Below, piece by piece: positions 49,476-58,851 of a stretch of DNA of 64,000 bases. The notes below the pieces were generated by a model. That model saw only the letters and a list, made by a program, of their open reading frames with translations, ran no database searches and was not told where the DNA came from. Numbering within the stretch: position 1 is the stretch's first letter; each line of letters starts with the position of its first letter. A program made the translations under genes and the position numbers. Source of the DNA: Thermohalobaculum sp965263335 (GTDB taxonomy: Bacteria; Pseudomonadota; Alphaproteobacteria; Rhodobacterales; Rhodobacteraceae); contig CBDHHE010000001.1 of assembly GCA_965263335.1 (NCBI GenBank), positions 1,116,001 to 1,180,000 of the forward strand. Reading direction: 5' to 3'.

Positions 49476-50396
49476 TCAGTTCCCTGCCGGTTCGGCGATG
49501 GCATCGATACCAGCATTGTGACGCTCGATGGATTTCAGCATTTCGACCGGCGCGAAATCGTCGACCAGGGGATCCTGAGCGGGCGCATTGCTCATGATGC
49601 GGCGGGCTTCGAGCATCTCGGCGAGACTGTACTTGAATCCGTGTTGAATCTGCAGCGCTTCTGCGCGGGCTGCCAGCACCCCCGACGCCATCGGCGGGCC
49701 GTCATAGGCCACGGCCACCACATTGCCCGCGGCCTCGTAGAACTCGATCTGCTGGAACACACTGGCGATCGTCGCCACCGCAGCGTCGAACAGCATTGTG
49801 GTGGGCTCGATGTTCTGGACCAGCACGCCGCCCTCCGCGAGGCGGGCCTGAGCGATCTCGTAGAACTCGCGTGTCAGCAGATGAAACGGCACGAACGGGC
49901 CGCGGTAGGCATCGACCATGATCACGTCGTGCTTGGCGGGGTCACGCAACATGTGAATGCGTCCGTCGCGAGCGATGATCTGGAAGCGTTCGCTTGTCGT
50001 CAGGCCGAAGTGCGCCTTCGCGAGCTCGATCACGTCCGGATCCAGCTCCACCGACAGGATGTCCGTCTCCGGCATGTGCAGGTTCAGATAGGCGGCGGTG
50101 CGGCCACCACCAAGCCCGATCTCCAGGATCGAGCGCACCTCGCGCGGGTACACCAGCCCCATGGTCATGAAACGCGTATAGGTGACCGGCAGCGCGCGAT
50201 CGTCCGAGCGGTCATAGACGGACTCTGTCCAGAACCGCTTGTTCTTGCCGAACTGCATGGTGATCAGGTCGCCCTGCTCGAAGATGTAGATGTTGTTGTA
50301 GAGCGACTCGCGGCTCTCGATCAGCGATCCTTGCGCCAGTGCCGGCCCGGCCAGGAACATGAGCATGAGAATGACGGGACGGAGAAGCAGGCGCAT
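49476..50396 (-). CDS. Spermidine-synthase-like protein with export signal
   Basis: A 306-residue protein. A signal peptide or anchor (MRLLLRPVILMLMFLAGPALA, cleavage at AQG) precedes an aminopropyltransferase/methyltransferase fold: YNNIYIFEQGDLITMQFG, RSILEIGLGGGRTAAYL (SAM site), ILSVELDPDVIELAKAHFG and VDAYRGPFVPFHLL. The DAY triplet stands where spermidine synthases have their catalytic Asp. Export of a SAM-type enzyme would be odd, so the domain may face the cytoplasm or use another ligand. ATG 50396 gives the clean signal. Confidence 0.78.
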   Translation of the reverse strand: MRLLLRPVILMLMFLAGPALAQGSLIESRESLYNNIYIFEQGDLITMQFGKNKRFWTESVYDRSDDRALPVTYTRFMTMGLVYPREVRSILEIGLGGGRTAAYLNLHMPETDILSVELDPDVIELAKAHFGLTTSERFQIIARDGRIHMLRDPAKHDVIMVDAYRGPFVPFHLLTREFYEIAQARLAEGGVLVQNIEPTTMLFDAAVATIASVFQQIEFYEAAGNVVAVAYDGPPMASGVLAARAEALQIQHGFKYSLAEMLEARRIMSNAPAQDPLVDDFAPVEMLKSIERHNAGIDAIAEPAGN

Positions 50397-50507
50397 GACG
50401 ATCCTAACAGGGGCAGCCCGACTTCGGACCACTGCTCCTGCGATATAGCGTTAACGGCGCGCCATGACAAAGGTGACGAGCACAACGCGCCACATTCACA
50501 CGTCATC

Positions 50508-50531
50508 CCGGGTAAACTTCCGTTTATCCGG
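50508..50531. repeat. Inverted repeat after caspase gene 1
   Basis: A 10-bp stem with one wobble pair (CCGGGTAAAC / GTTTATCCGG) and a 4-nt loop, 25-48 bp beyond the stop of the caspase-like gene. There is no T-run. Confidence 0.5.
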
Positions 50532-50555
50532 AGCTTTGCGGGGAGATGTCGGGCG

Positions 50556-52787
50556 TCAGAGCCTGGTCATGAAGAAGGTGCCGGTGCGCGCGCCCGCGAT
50601 CCAGGTGCCGTTGACGCGGTTTCCGTTCACCAGCCGGCCGGTCAGGAAGACGGTGGGCCCGGCACCTTGCGGTGTGATGCGAATCCGCACCGACTTTCCA
50701 TTGCCCATCGTGCCCTGGACACGTCCGCTCGAACCAATCGCCGCACTGGCACTGCTCGCCGCGTCGCCCGCAGACGCGAGCGGGCTGCTGCGCGCGGAAA
50801 ACGATCCGCCAAAGGCCGCGCCGGTCCCGTCGAGCTTGAGACGGAACTGGTGATGGCTGCTCTTGTCGTTGGACGAGGCGCGCCCCACCCACATGCCCGG
50901 CATCGGATCCGTGTCATCCGTCTGGTCCACCGTTCCCGCTGGGTTCAGCGCTGCCTGGCGCCCGTCTTCGAGCCCCGAGTTTTCGGGCGCATCGTCCTGC
51001 GCCGTGCTGGCTTCGGCACGTTCGGCCTCCGCTTGGGCCTGAGCACGCAGTGCAGCCACCCGCGGTGCGGCCCGGCGGATCAGCTCACGCCTGGTCTCGC
51101 GCGTCAGATAACCGGTTTCCGGAACGCCGGCTCTCGCCTGCCACTGGCGCAGCGCCCGTCTGGTCGCAGGACCCGGCAACCCGTCGATGCCACGCGGGTT
51201 GTGACCAAGCGCCTTGAGCGATTCCTGCACTTCGCGCCAGTTGGATCGCCGCAAGCCCAGAGACCGCTCGACCTCCTCAGCCGCGATCACCGGATCGGGT
51301 TCCGGCGTGGCTCGCTCGAGAGCCTGGGGCGCCGGAGCCGTCGGGTCGGTCAGCAGCGCCAGCGCCTCGCCATCCAGATCCGTTTCGCGCGTCGAGGACA
51401 ACTCTGCAGGTTGCTCCTCCTCACGCAAGGCGGCCACTTTGGATATGACACTGCTGCTGGCGAGTGCTGCATCTGCCCGGGGCTTGCCAGTCACGTCCTT
51501 GGTGATGGTCGTCTCCAACACGCCCACGACCTTGGGTGCGGCGTCAATTCGTGCATCCGTACCAGTGAGCGGGGTGATGAAGTCCCGCTGGACGATGGTT
51601 GTGTCCTTTTCAGGGATCGTCTCGACCTCGCGAATCTTTTCATCCGATTCGAGCGGGGGATCGCCTCCGAGAACTATGGTTTCGGGCGGTACTTCGACAA
51701 CGGGGGCCGGTTCGATCTCTGTCTGCTCGACGGCGCCCTGCTCGAACGACTGCTCGAACGTCTGCTCGAAGTCCTGTGCCTGGGACACCACCTCGAGCGC
51801 CGCGATCTTGATCCGCGCGATCGCCGCATACATGCCCTCTGGAAACTGATCGAGATAGGCCTCGAAATACGCCGGCTGGTCGCTGTCCTTGATGGATTGC
51901 CAGAACAGCATCTCTTGTTCGGCACGGCTCTGCGCGGGCAGCACGTCCCGCGTGGGAGACAGGTTCACCGGCGGCTCGATCGAAGCCACGACCTCCTGCT
52001 TGGGTTCGGGCTGCTTGGTCTCCGGCGCCACGAAGTAGAACGGTTCGGCCGAGAGCGATCCGTAGAGGAAGGGTTCCTGCTGCCCGTCGGTCATCTGAAC
52101 GACCCGGTCGCGGATCCGGCGAAACATGAGGCCGATCTCGATGCCCGGTTTCGGGAGCGACTCGAGAAGCGCCTCCGCGTAGGGCGAATTGCGCGCGTCC
52201 CCGTCGAGCGCCACCGTGCCTTCGCGCGCCGCATAGGCGACGAGCGTGTTCCCGGTGGGTTCGATATAGGCCAAGCCGCGGCCGATCGAGCGCGTCTCGA
52301 CGGACCGGACAATCTTGTTCGCGAATGGATTGTCACGGCACGCGTCGACGATGACGAGGCTCAGCCGGCGTGCCCCTGTCACGGACTCGAGCGCCGATGT
52401 CAGCGGCACGGTTTCGAACAAGACGTCGGAGTCGATGCTCAGATCCGCATCGGTGGGGATCAGATAGTTCTGCCCCTCCACCTCGATGCCATGTCCGGCA
52501 TAGTATATGATCGCCACATCTGCATTGAGCGCTTGACGTTTGAACGACCGAAACGCCCGCTGCAGCGCAAGATGGCCCGGATCACTGACCAGACTGACCG
52601 TGAAGCCGATGTCCTCAAGCATTTTGCCGATATCGGTGGCGTCGTTCTTGGGGTTCGTGAGCGGGGGGACCTGTTGATAATTTGAAGCGCCGATGACAAG
52701 TGCGACACGCTCAAGATTTTGCGCCGCGCCTCCGGTCGCGGGCAACGCGAATAAGACCAATGAAATGATCAAAGAACGAAAAAACAC
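50556..52787 (-). CDS. Exported caspase-family protein with peptidoglycan-binding domain (tandem copy 1)
   Basis: A 743-residue protein. A signal peptide (MFFRSLIISLVLFALPATGG) is followed by a caspase/C14 domain (about 25-255) with catalytic His99 in YYAGHGIEVEG and Cys150 in VIVDACRDNPF; both are present, so it should be active. A segment FWQSIKDSDQPAYFEAYLD (about 295-313) is followed by a low-complexity, acidic linker with FEQ repeats. Then come a PG_binding_1 domain (about 511-572, EVQESLKALGHNPRGIDGLP) and a C-terminal beta domain (about 628-743). It is the downstream member of a tandem pair. Confidence 0.88.
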   Translation of the reverse strand: MFFRSLIISLVLFALPATGGAAQNLERVALVIGASNYQQVPPLTNPKNDATDIGKMLEDIGFTVSLVSDPGHLALQRAFRSFKRQALNADVAIIYYAGHGIEVEGQNYLIPTDADLSIDSDVLFETVPLTSALESVTGARRLSLVIVDACRDNPFANKIVRSVETRSIGRGLAYIEPTGNTLVAYAAREGTVALDGDARNSPYAEALLESLPKPGIEIGLMFRRIRDRVVQMTDGQQEPFLYGSLSAEPFYFVAPETKQPEPKQEVVASIEPPVNLSPTRDVLPAQSRAEQEMLFWQSIKDSDQPAYFEAYLDQFPEGMYAAIARIKIAALEVVSQAQDFEQTFEQSFEQGAVEQTEIEPAPVVEVPPETIVLGGDPPLESDEKIREVETIPEKDTTIVQRDFITPLTGTDARIDAAPKVVGVLETTITKDVTGKPRADAALASSSVISKVAALREEEQPAELSSTRETDLDGEALALLTDPTAPAPQALERATPEPDPVIAAEEVERSLGLRRSNWREVQESLKALGHNPRGIDGLPGPATRRALRQWQARAGVPETGYLTRETRRELIRRAAPRVAALRAQAQAEAERAEASTAQDDAPENSGLEDGRQAALNPAGTVDQTDDTDPMPGMWVGRASSNDKSSHHQFRLKLDGTGAAFGGSFSARSSPLASAGDAASSASAAIGSSGRVQGTMGNGKSVRIRITPQGAGPTVFLTGRLVNGNRVNGTWIAGARTGTFFMTRL

Positions 52788-52885
52788 GCGAGGCGCTCCA
52801 ATGACTCGCGCAGAAGTTTATCATCTCTTTACACACGCGCAACCCGCTAAGTTGCACCGCGGCACAACCGCATCGGACGTAGGTT

Positions 52886-55084
52886 TTACTGGCGTTTCAT
52901 AATGAATGTCCCAGCGCGTCGGCCGGCGCGCCACTGCCCCTCGATCCGTCCCGATGCGGTGAGGCGACCCGTGTAGCTCACCTGGCGTTCGATCGGTGCT
53001 GCGTTCTCGTAAGTTTTGACGAACTCCAGGGTCCGCTTGCCATTGACCTCGCCGAGCACTTTGCCCTTGTACTCGACGTCTCCCCTGTCCGCGGGCTCGC
53101 CGATGCCGGCAAGGCTCGCCTGCTGATAGTCGCTCGCTTGCTCGGTGAAACGACCCCCGAACGCCTCGCCCACAGCCGAGAGCGTGAGGCTGAAGCTGAA
53201 AGCATCCCGACCGTTGTACCCGAGCGCCCGCCCGACCCAGCGCCCGGCCACGGTGTCCATCGTCAGGAACGGGACCGGTGCTGTGGGTCGGGTGGAGGCG
53301 CGGCGCGTGGTGGTGCTGAACGGGGATAGCGGCGCTGCGTTGGTGTTCGACGGGGATACGCGGCTCAACCTTGCAAGGTGGGCGCGGGCATCCCGGAACA
53401 ATCGCTCGCGGCCTTCGTCTTCCAGGAAACCCGACGATGCGAGTCCCTGCTCGCTCTGCCACTCGCGAATGGCCTGGCGCGTTTCAGGACCGGGCAATCC
53501 GTCGATGGTGCCAGGGTTGAATCCGAGTGTCGTGAGCGCTTCTTGCACTTCAAGCCAGTTTCCCCGGTCGAGATCGAAATCAAAGTCGACAAACTCATCT
53601 GTGCTCTGATCATCTTCCAGAGAAGCCTCTGGGATGGCCGCATCCGGTGTCTCGGAAGACATGACGAGCGCCGCGACGCGCCTCTGGCGTTTCATTCTTT
53701 GTCGCGTGAACTGGTTCGCGATCAGCTCTGGTTCGTCAGCGTTATGCCCGGCCGAAGCCGTTCCGGCGCCCGGCTTTGGTGGCTTCGCCACGATTTCCGG
53801 TACATCGAACCGCGCAAGGTTGGCTTCGAACACAACCGGCTTGCCCGGCGTATCCCCAGGCGTCTCAACCTTCGATGGCGCGAGCTCGGCATCATTCGGG
53901 CTCTCTGCCGGCACTTCTACCAAGTCATCCGAAGGCCCCTCGTGCAGCGGCGTCTCAAAGGCCTTGAACTCGGTGAGCCCTATGCCGGCGCTGAAGTCGA
54001 TTGCGCCGCTCGCTTGGCCGGCACTGGGGCCAAACGAGAACGGCCGCGCCGGCTCGCTGAGCACGAGTTCGGCCACTTCTTTTTCCTTCGCGGCCCGCGT
54101 GCGCTCGAGATTGATCAGATGAGTGAGCTGGAAGCGCGCTTCCTGAGTGTGCGCCCCTTGCTCGAACAGCCTGAGATAGGCGCGATAGTCTTCGGGCTGA
54201 TCGCTGTCTTTGACCGTCTCCCAGAGCATCTGATCCAGCGCGAGCGGTGAAATCTCCGCGGTCTCCCGCTCTGGCGTCTGTGCGGCGACCTGAACGGAGT
54301 CATCAACGAAGTAGAACGGCTCAGCCGACATTGATCCGTACAGGAACGGCTCCTGCGCTCCGTTGGTCAATTCGAGCACCCGATCGCGGACCTTGCGGAA
54401 CATGAGGCCGAGTTCGATACCTGACTGCGGCAGATACTCGATCAGCGCCTTCGCATAGGGCGAGTTCCGTCCAAGCCCGTCCGCCGCCACCGTGCCTTCG
54501 CGCGCCGCATAGGCGACAAGGGTGTGTCCGAGCGGTTCAACCCCCACCAGACCGCGCCCGATCGAGCGCGTGGTCGACCCGAGCCGCATGTTGGCCCGGA
54601 AGGGGTTGTCGCGGCAGGCATCCACAATCACAAGCGATAGAGAGCGTGCGCCTTCGACAGCGGCCATGGCATTCTCGAGCGGGATCGCCTCGAAGGCGAT
54701 ATCGGAGGCGTCCTTCAGCGCGGCATCCGAGGGAATGAGGTAGTTTGTGCTGCCGATCTCGATGCCGTGGCCCGCGTAGTAGAGCACCGCCACGTCGGAT
54801 TTGGATGCGCGGTCCTTGAAACGTTTCAGCGCACGTCGCAGCGTGCTGTAGTCGGCGTTGCTCACACGCGTGACCTGAAAGCCGATTGACGCCAGCTTGT
54901 CACCGATATCGGTCGCATCGTTGATCGGGTTGGGCAATGTGCCGACTCGTTCGTACTGGGCAATGCCCACCACGAGCGCCACACGGCTCAGCTCTTCCCC
55001 CCTGGCCGTGCCAGCCAGCATCACCATCACGCAACCGAGTACTGAGACCACCACACCGAAAACGCGGTTCTTAAGACAGCGCAT
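52886..55084 (-). CDS. Exported caspase-family protein with peptidoglycan-binding domain (tandem copy 2)
   Basis: A 732-residue paralogue of the protein encoded just downstream, with the same domain order. It has a signal peptide (GVVVSVLGCVMVMLAGTARG), a caspase domain with His106 in LYYAGHGIEIG and Cys157 in VIVDACRDNPFRA, and the WETVKDSDQPEDYRAYL segment. A disordered linker, PG_binding_1 (about 505-570, EVQEALTTLGFNPGTIDGLP) and a matching C-terminal beta domain (about 608-732) follow. ATG 55084 is preferred over 55117 because GAGGGTGGG precedes it. The 98-bp gap to copy 1 suggests an operon. Confidence 0.88.
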   Translation of the reverse strand: MRCLKNRVFGVVVSVLGCVMVMLAGTARGEELSRVALVVGIAQYERVGTLPNPINDATDIGDKLASIGFQVTRVSNADYSTLRRALKRFKDRASKSDVAVLYYAGHGIEIGSTNYLIPSDAALKDASDIAFEAIPLENAMAAVEGARSLSLVIVDACRDNPFRANMRLGSTTRSIGRGLVGVEPLGHTLVAYAAREGTVAADGLGRNSPYAKALIEYLPQSGIELGLMFRKVRDRVLELTNGAQEPFLYGSMSAEPFYFVDDSVQVAAQTPERETAEISPLALDQMLWETVKDSDQPEDYRAYLRLFEQGAHTQEARFQLTHLINLERTRAAKEKEVAELVLSEPARPFSFGPSAGQASGAIDFSAGIGLTEFKAFETPLHEGPSDDLVEVPAESPNDAELAPSKVETPGDTPGKPVVFEANLARFDVPEIVAKPPKPGAGTASAGHNADEPELIANQFTRQRMKRQRRVAALVMSSETPDAAIPEASLEDDQSTDEFVDFDFDLDRGNWLEVQEALTTLGFNPGTIDGLPGPETRQAIREWQSEQGLASSGFLEDEGRERLFRDARAHLARLSRVSPSNTNAAPLSPFSTTTRRASTRPTAPVPFLTMDTVAGRWVGRALGYNGRDAFSFSLTLSAVGEAFGGRFTEQASDYQQASLAGIGEPADRGDVEYKGKVLGEVNGKRTLEFVKTYENAAPIERQVSYTGRLTASGRIEGQWRAGRRAGTFIMKRQ

Positions 55085-55429
55085 TCCCACCCTCGCTCTC
55101 GCAGCCGTCAGGAGCACACCTGACGGCGCCTAAATCTTAACGCCTCCGAACACTCTTTAGTTCCTTCATTTTGCAGAAGAATCTCGCCCCGAACATCCAC
55201 TTCCGCATGAGTATGTATTGAGCACTCGCGCGGTGCGTGTTGTCAAGATGCCCACGCATGAGACCTGGTCCAGAATTGCCCAATTGCTGCCTCCGCGGAT
55301 CGTCCGTTTGCACTACGCCCTTGACCTCGTCGGCCTGTTTGGGCGAATTGCAGACCGCGGTCGGGGGAGGCCGTGCCCCCTTATCGTCGGCCAGCCCACG
55401 TGCACCGAATCCCAACCCGAGGCGATATC
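55085..55429. other. Divergent intergenic region
   Basis: About 345 bp between the divergent caspase and sugar-acid catabolic genes. It should hold both promoters. A GGGGG / CCCCC hairpin is visible near 55363-55382; no coding sequence is convincing and no operator could be assigned. Confidence 0.4.
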
Positions 55430-56524
55430 ATGTCGAACGATTCCGAATTTCACATCGCTGTGTTCCCCGGCGATGGCATCGGCGAGGAGATCACGGCGCC
55501 CTGCCTGAGACTTGTCGATCAAGCAGCCGCACGTGTGGGCGGGCTCGCCTTCCGGTTCGACACCCAATCCGGGGGTGCCGGATATTATCGCGATACGGGA
55601 ACATCGCTCCCCGCCGAGGCGCTGTCTACAGCCGGCCGGGCAGATGCCATCTTGCTCGCAGCGATGGGATTGCCAGAAGTGCGCTATCCCGACGGACGCG
55701 AGATCATGCCACAGGTCGAACTTCGCTTCGAATTCGGGCTGTTCGCAGGGGTGCGACCGGTGCGTCCGATCCCGGGCGTTCGGCCGATCCTGGCAAACCC
55801 GCGGGCCCATGATATCGACTACGTGATCGTGCGGGAATCCACGGAAGGCCTGTTTGCGCCGCAAGCACCCGGTGAGATCATCGAGGACCGAGAAGCGCGC
55901 GAGACCATGGTTCTGACCCGCGAAACCTCGGAGAAGCTCTACGACTTCTGCTTCCGGCTCGCCGCGCAGCGCGCGACGCAGAATAAGGTGACCCATGTCG
56001 ACAAGGCGAATGTCTTCAGCGCCTTTCACTGGCAACGCGGTATCTTCTACGAGCGCGCGGCTCTGGCGCCGGACATGTCCGCCGATCACGCTTATGTCGA
56101 CGCGTTCGCGATGACCATGGTGCAGAAGCCCTGGACCATCGATGTGGCGGTCACCGAGAACATGTTCGGCGACATTCTGTCGGATCTCGGCGCGGCACTG
56201 ATGGGCGGGCTGGGCTATGCGCCCTCAGCCGACATCGGCGAAGAGCATGCGGTCTTTCAGCCCTGTCATGGGACTGCGCCGGACATCGCTGGCAAAGGAC
56301 TGGCCAACCCGACCGCGATGATCCTGTCTGCCGCGATGATGCTCGAATGGCTCGGCGAACGTCACCAAGCGGCCGAGGCCCGTCGGGCGGGCGGGCTGCT
56401 GCGCGAGGCGGTGACCGCGGCCTTTGCTGACGGCAATCTCGTAACCTGCGAGCTTGGAGGTGAGGCCGGGACATCGACCGTCTTTCAAGCCGTTGAAGCA
56501 GCCCTCGCACGGCTCGACCCGTGA
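55430..56524 (+). CDS. Isocitrate/isopropylmalate-family dehydrogenase (paralogue 2, sugar-acid cluster)
   Basis: A 364-residue decarboxylating dehydrogenase: VFPGDGIGEEITAPCLRL, VRESTEGLFAPQAPG, the Lys in VTHVDKANVFSA, VTENMFGDILSDLGAAL (metal ligands) and HGTAPDIAGKGLANP. It heads a + strand cluster with a Gfo/Idh enzyme, OtnK and OtnC, so its substrate is likely a four-carbon hydroxyacid such as tartrate or threonate rather than isopropylmalate (inference). Its stop overlaps the next start (GTGA). Confidence 0.85.
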   Translation: MSNDSEFHIAVFPGDGIGEEITAPCLRLVDQAAARVGGLAFRFDTQSGGAGYYRDTGTSLPAEALSTAGRADAILLAAMGLPEVRYPDGREIMPQVELRFEFGLFAGVRPVRPIPGVRPILANPRAHDIDYVIVRESTEGLFAPQAPGEIIEDREARETMVLTRETSEKLYDFCFRLAAQRATQNKVTHVDKANVFSAFHWQRGIFYERAALAPDMSADHAYVDAFAMTMVQKPWTIDVAVTENMFGDILSDLGAALMGGLGYAPSADIGEEHAVFQPCHGTAPDIAGKGLANPTAMILSAAMMLEWLGERHQAAEARRAGGLLREAVTAAFADGNLVTCELGGEAGTSTVFQAVEAALARLDP

Positions 56525-57540
56525 CACGGGTCGCCGTCGTCGGCGCGGGCTATTTCGGTCAGTTCCATGTGGATGCTTGGGCGCGCATGGCCGATGTCGA
56601 ACTGGTCGGGATCGTGGAGCGTGATCCCGACAGAGGCGCGGAAATCGCGGCGGCGCATGGCAACCCGCCGCTCTTTGCGAACATCGATGCACTGCTGGCT
56701 GAGGCGGCGCCAGAACTGATCGACATCACAGCGCCTCCATCGGCCCATCTCGACCTGATCCGCGAGGCCGCCGGAGGTTGCCGCTGGATCATCTGCCAGA
56801 AACCGTTCTGCGGCGATCTCGAGACCGCGCAGCAGGCGGTGGCAATGGCGCGCGAGCGCGGGTTTCGCCTCGCCGTCCATGAGAACGTCCGCTTTCAGCC
56901 CTGGTACCGCGAGATCGCGCGGCTGCTTGCTGGTGGTGCGACCGGTGATCCCTATCAGGTCACCTTCCGCCTGCGCCCCGGTGACGGTCAGGGCGCGGAC
57001 GCCTATCTGGCGCGCCAGCCCTACTTCCAGCAGATGGAGCGCTTTCTCGTTCACGAGACCGCCATTCACTGGATCGACACCTTCCGCTTCCTGCTGGGAG
57101 AAATGACCTCGGTCTCGGCCGATCTGGTGCGGCTGAACCCGGCCATTGCCGGGGAAGACGCGGGCATCCTGCAGTGTCGCTTTGAATGCGGTGCGCGTGG
57201 TCTGCTCGACTGCAACCGGCTCGCGGATCATGCCGCCGAGAACCGGCGCCTCACCATGGGAGAGCTTGACATCGAAGGCTCGGGCGGCACGATCCGTCTG
57301 GACGGGGATGGCGCCATCACCATCCGTACGCATGGCAGCAACGTCTGGACGCCTCACAGCTACGACTGGAGGAACCACCTGTTCGGCGGGGATTGTGTGC
57401 ACGCCACCTGTGCGGCAATCCTCGAAGCGTTCCGCGCCGGAGAGCCCGCCGAAACCGATGCAGATGCGTATCTTCGCAACATGGAAATCGAGATGGCGGT
57501 GTATAGGAGCCACGATGAAAGGTGTTGGATTGATGTCTGA
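56521..57540 (+). CDS. Gfo/Idh/MocA-family oxidoreductase
   Basis: A 339-residue NAD(P)-dependent sugar oxidoreductase. The N-terminal Rossmann fold (VAVVGAGYFGQFHVDAWARM; the acid-sensing IVERDPDRGAEIA) is followed by the signature WIICQKPFCGDLETA, where the EKP of most relatives is QKP. The C-terminal beta-sheet domain has FLVHETAIHWIDTFRFLLG with the catalytic-type His residues. The start is the GTG at 56521. It is translationally coupled to the dehydrogenase upstream and 39 bp from the kinase gene. Confidence 0.87.
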   Translation: MTRVAVVGAGYFGQFHVDAWARMADVELVGIVERDPDRGAEIAAAHGNPPLFANIDALLAEAAPELIDITAPPSAHLDLIREAAGGCRWIICQKPFCGDLETAQQAVAMARERGFRLAVHENVRFQPWYREIARLLAGGATGDPYQVTFRLRPGDGQGADAYLARQPYFQQMERFLVHETAIHWIDTFRFLLGEMTSVSADLVRLNPAIAGEDAGILQCRFECGARGLLDCNRLADHAAENRRLTMGELDIEGSGGTIRLDGDGAITIRTHGSNVWTPHSYDWRNHLFGGDCVHATCAAILEAFRAGEPAETDADAYLRNMEIEMAVYRSHDERCWIDV

Positions 57541-57579
57541 AACCGGACACCCGAAACTGGCAGTGTGGAAAGGCGTGCG

Positions 57580-58851
57580 ATGACCCCGCTGCTCGGAGCG
57601 ATCGCCGATGACTTCACCGGCGCCACGGACCTTGCAAACATGCTGGCGCGGGCCGGAATGCGCACGGTGCTGGTGCTGGGCAAGCCGGGCGCGCACGATC
57701 CGCTGCCCGAGGCGGAGGCGGCGGTGGTGGCGCTCAAGTCCCGCACGGCAGCGGTTGCGGAGGCCGTCGACGAAAGCATCGCGAGCTGGCGCTGGCTCGC
57801 GGCCGGCGGAGCGGAACAATGCTATTTCAAGTATTGCTCAACCTTCGATTCAACGCCCGAGGGCAACATCGGGCCGGTTGCATCCGCCCTGATGACCGAA
57901 ACGGGCTCCGACTTTACCGTTTATTGCCCGGCCTTCCCCGAAGCCGGACGGACAATCTACCAAGGCCATCTCTTTGTCTTTGAGCAGCCGCTGCATGAGA
58001 GCCCCCTCAAGGATCATCCGCTCACACCGATGCGTGATGCCAATCTGATGCGATGGCTGTCACCTCAACTCGGTGGCGTCTCTGTCGGGCTGATCCCGGT
58101 TGCAACGCTCGAACAAGGCACCGAAGCCGTTCGAGCCCGCATGGACGCGTTGCGCGGCGAGGGCGTCCGCCATGCCGTCGTCGACGCGTTGTCCGACCGG
58201 CACCTGGCGGTTCTGGCGCAGGCCTGCGCCGAGTTGCCGCTCGTGACCGCCGGATCGGGACTCGGGCTCGGCCTGCCGGGCAATTTTGCGCGCGCCGGTC
58301 GGCTGTCCGGTGGACCGGCCGATCTCCTTCCTGCCGTTGGCGGAAAGACGCTTCTGCTATCGGGATCGTGCTCGGCCGCGACAAATGCTCAGGTTGCGCG
58401 CTGGGAGACCGGCGGCGGCGCGGTGCTGCGTCTTGATCCGGTGTCGCTGGCGCAAGGTGACATGGATGCCGCCCGCGCCTGGTCCTGGGCCGAGGCCGAG
58501 CTTGCGAACGGCCCTGCTCTGGTCACGGCGACGGCTCAGCCGGACGCTGTCCGAGCCGCACAGTCCGCACTCGGCACCGAGCGGGCAGCGGAACTCGTCG
58601 AGGCGACGCTCTCCGGCATTGCTGTCATGGCGCGCGATGCGGGCATCCGCCGGTTCATTGTCGCAGGCGGCGAGACGTCGGGGGCCGTTGCCTCGGCGCT
58701 TGGTGCCGCGAGACTGGCGGTCGGCCAACAGATCGCGCCCGGCGTTCCCTGGTGCGCAACGCTCGGCGAGCGGCCAGTCGCCATGGCTCTGAAATCCGGC
58801 AATTTCGGCGCAGAGACGTTCTTTGCCGATGCGTTGGAGCTGGCCCCATGA
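57580..58851 (+). CDS. otnK: 3-oxo-tetronate kinase, OtnK-like (DUF1537)
   Basis: A 423-residue four-carbon acid sugar kinase. The N-terminal SBD domain shows AIADDFTGATDLANML and YFKYCSTFDSTPEGNIGPV. The C-terminal NBD domain has TLLLSGSCSAATNAQV and FIVAGGETSGAVASAL. This group phosphorylates 3-oxo-tetronate at O4. ATG 57580 is chosen; a GTG 15 bp upstream is less likely. The directly overlapping downstream gene is the matching decarboxylase, which supports the assignment over D-threonate kinases. Confidence 0.85.
   Translation: MTPLLGAIADDFTGATDLANMLARAGMRTVLVLGKPGAHDPLPEAEAAVVALKSRTAAVAEAVDESIASWRWLAAGGAEQCYFKYCSTFDSTPEGNIGPVASALMTETGSDFTVYCPAFPEAGRTIYQGHLFVFEQPLHESPLKDHPLTPMRDANLMRWLSPQLGGVSVGLIPVATLEQGTEAVRARMDALRGEGVRHAVVDALSDRHLAVLAQACAELPLVTAGSGLGLGLPGNFARAGRLSGGPADLLPAVGGKTLLLSGSCSAATNAQVARWETGGGAVLRLDPVSLAQGDMDAARAWSWAEAELANGPALVTATAQPDAVRAAQSALGTERAAELVEATLSGIAVMARDAGIRRFIVAGGETSGAVASALGAARLAVGQQIAPGVPWCATLGERPVAMALKSGNFGAETFFADALELAP

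Noticed and set aside
51720..51780. Short tandem repeat in caspase copy 1 (FEQ-type) as a DNA repeat element
   Set aside because: It encodes three short imperfect FEQ(S/T) units within a disordered linker and is better explained as coding low complexity.
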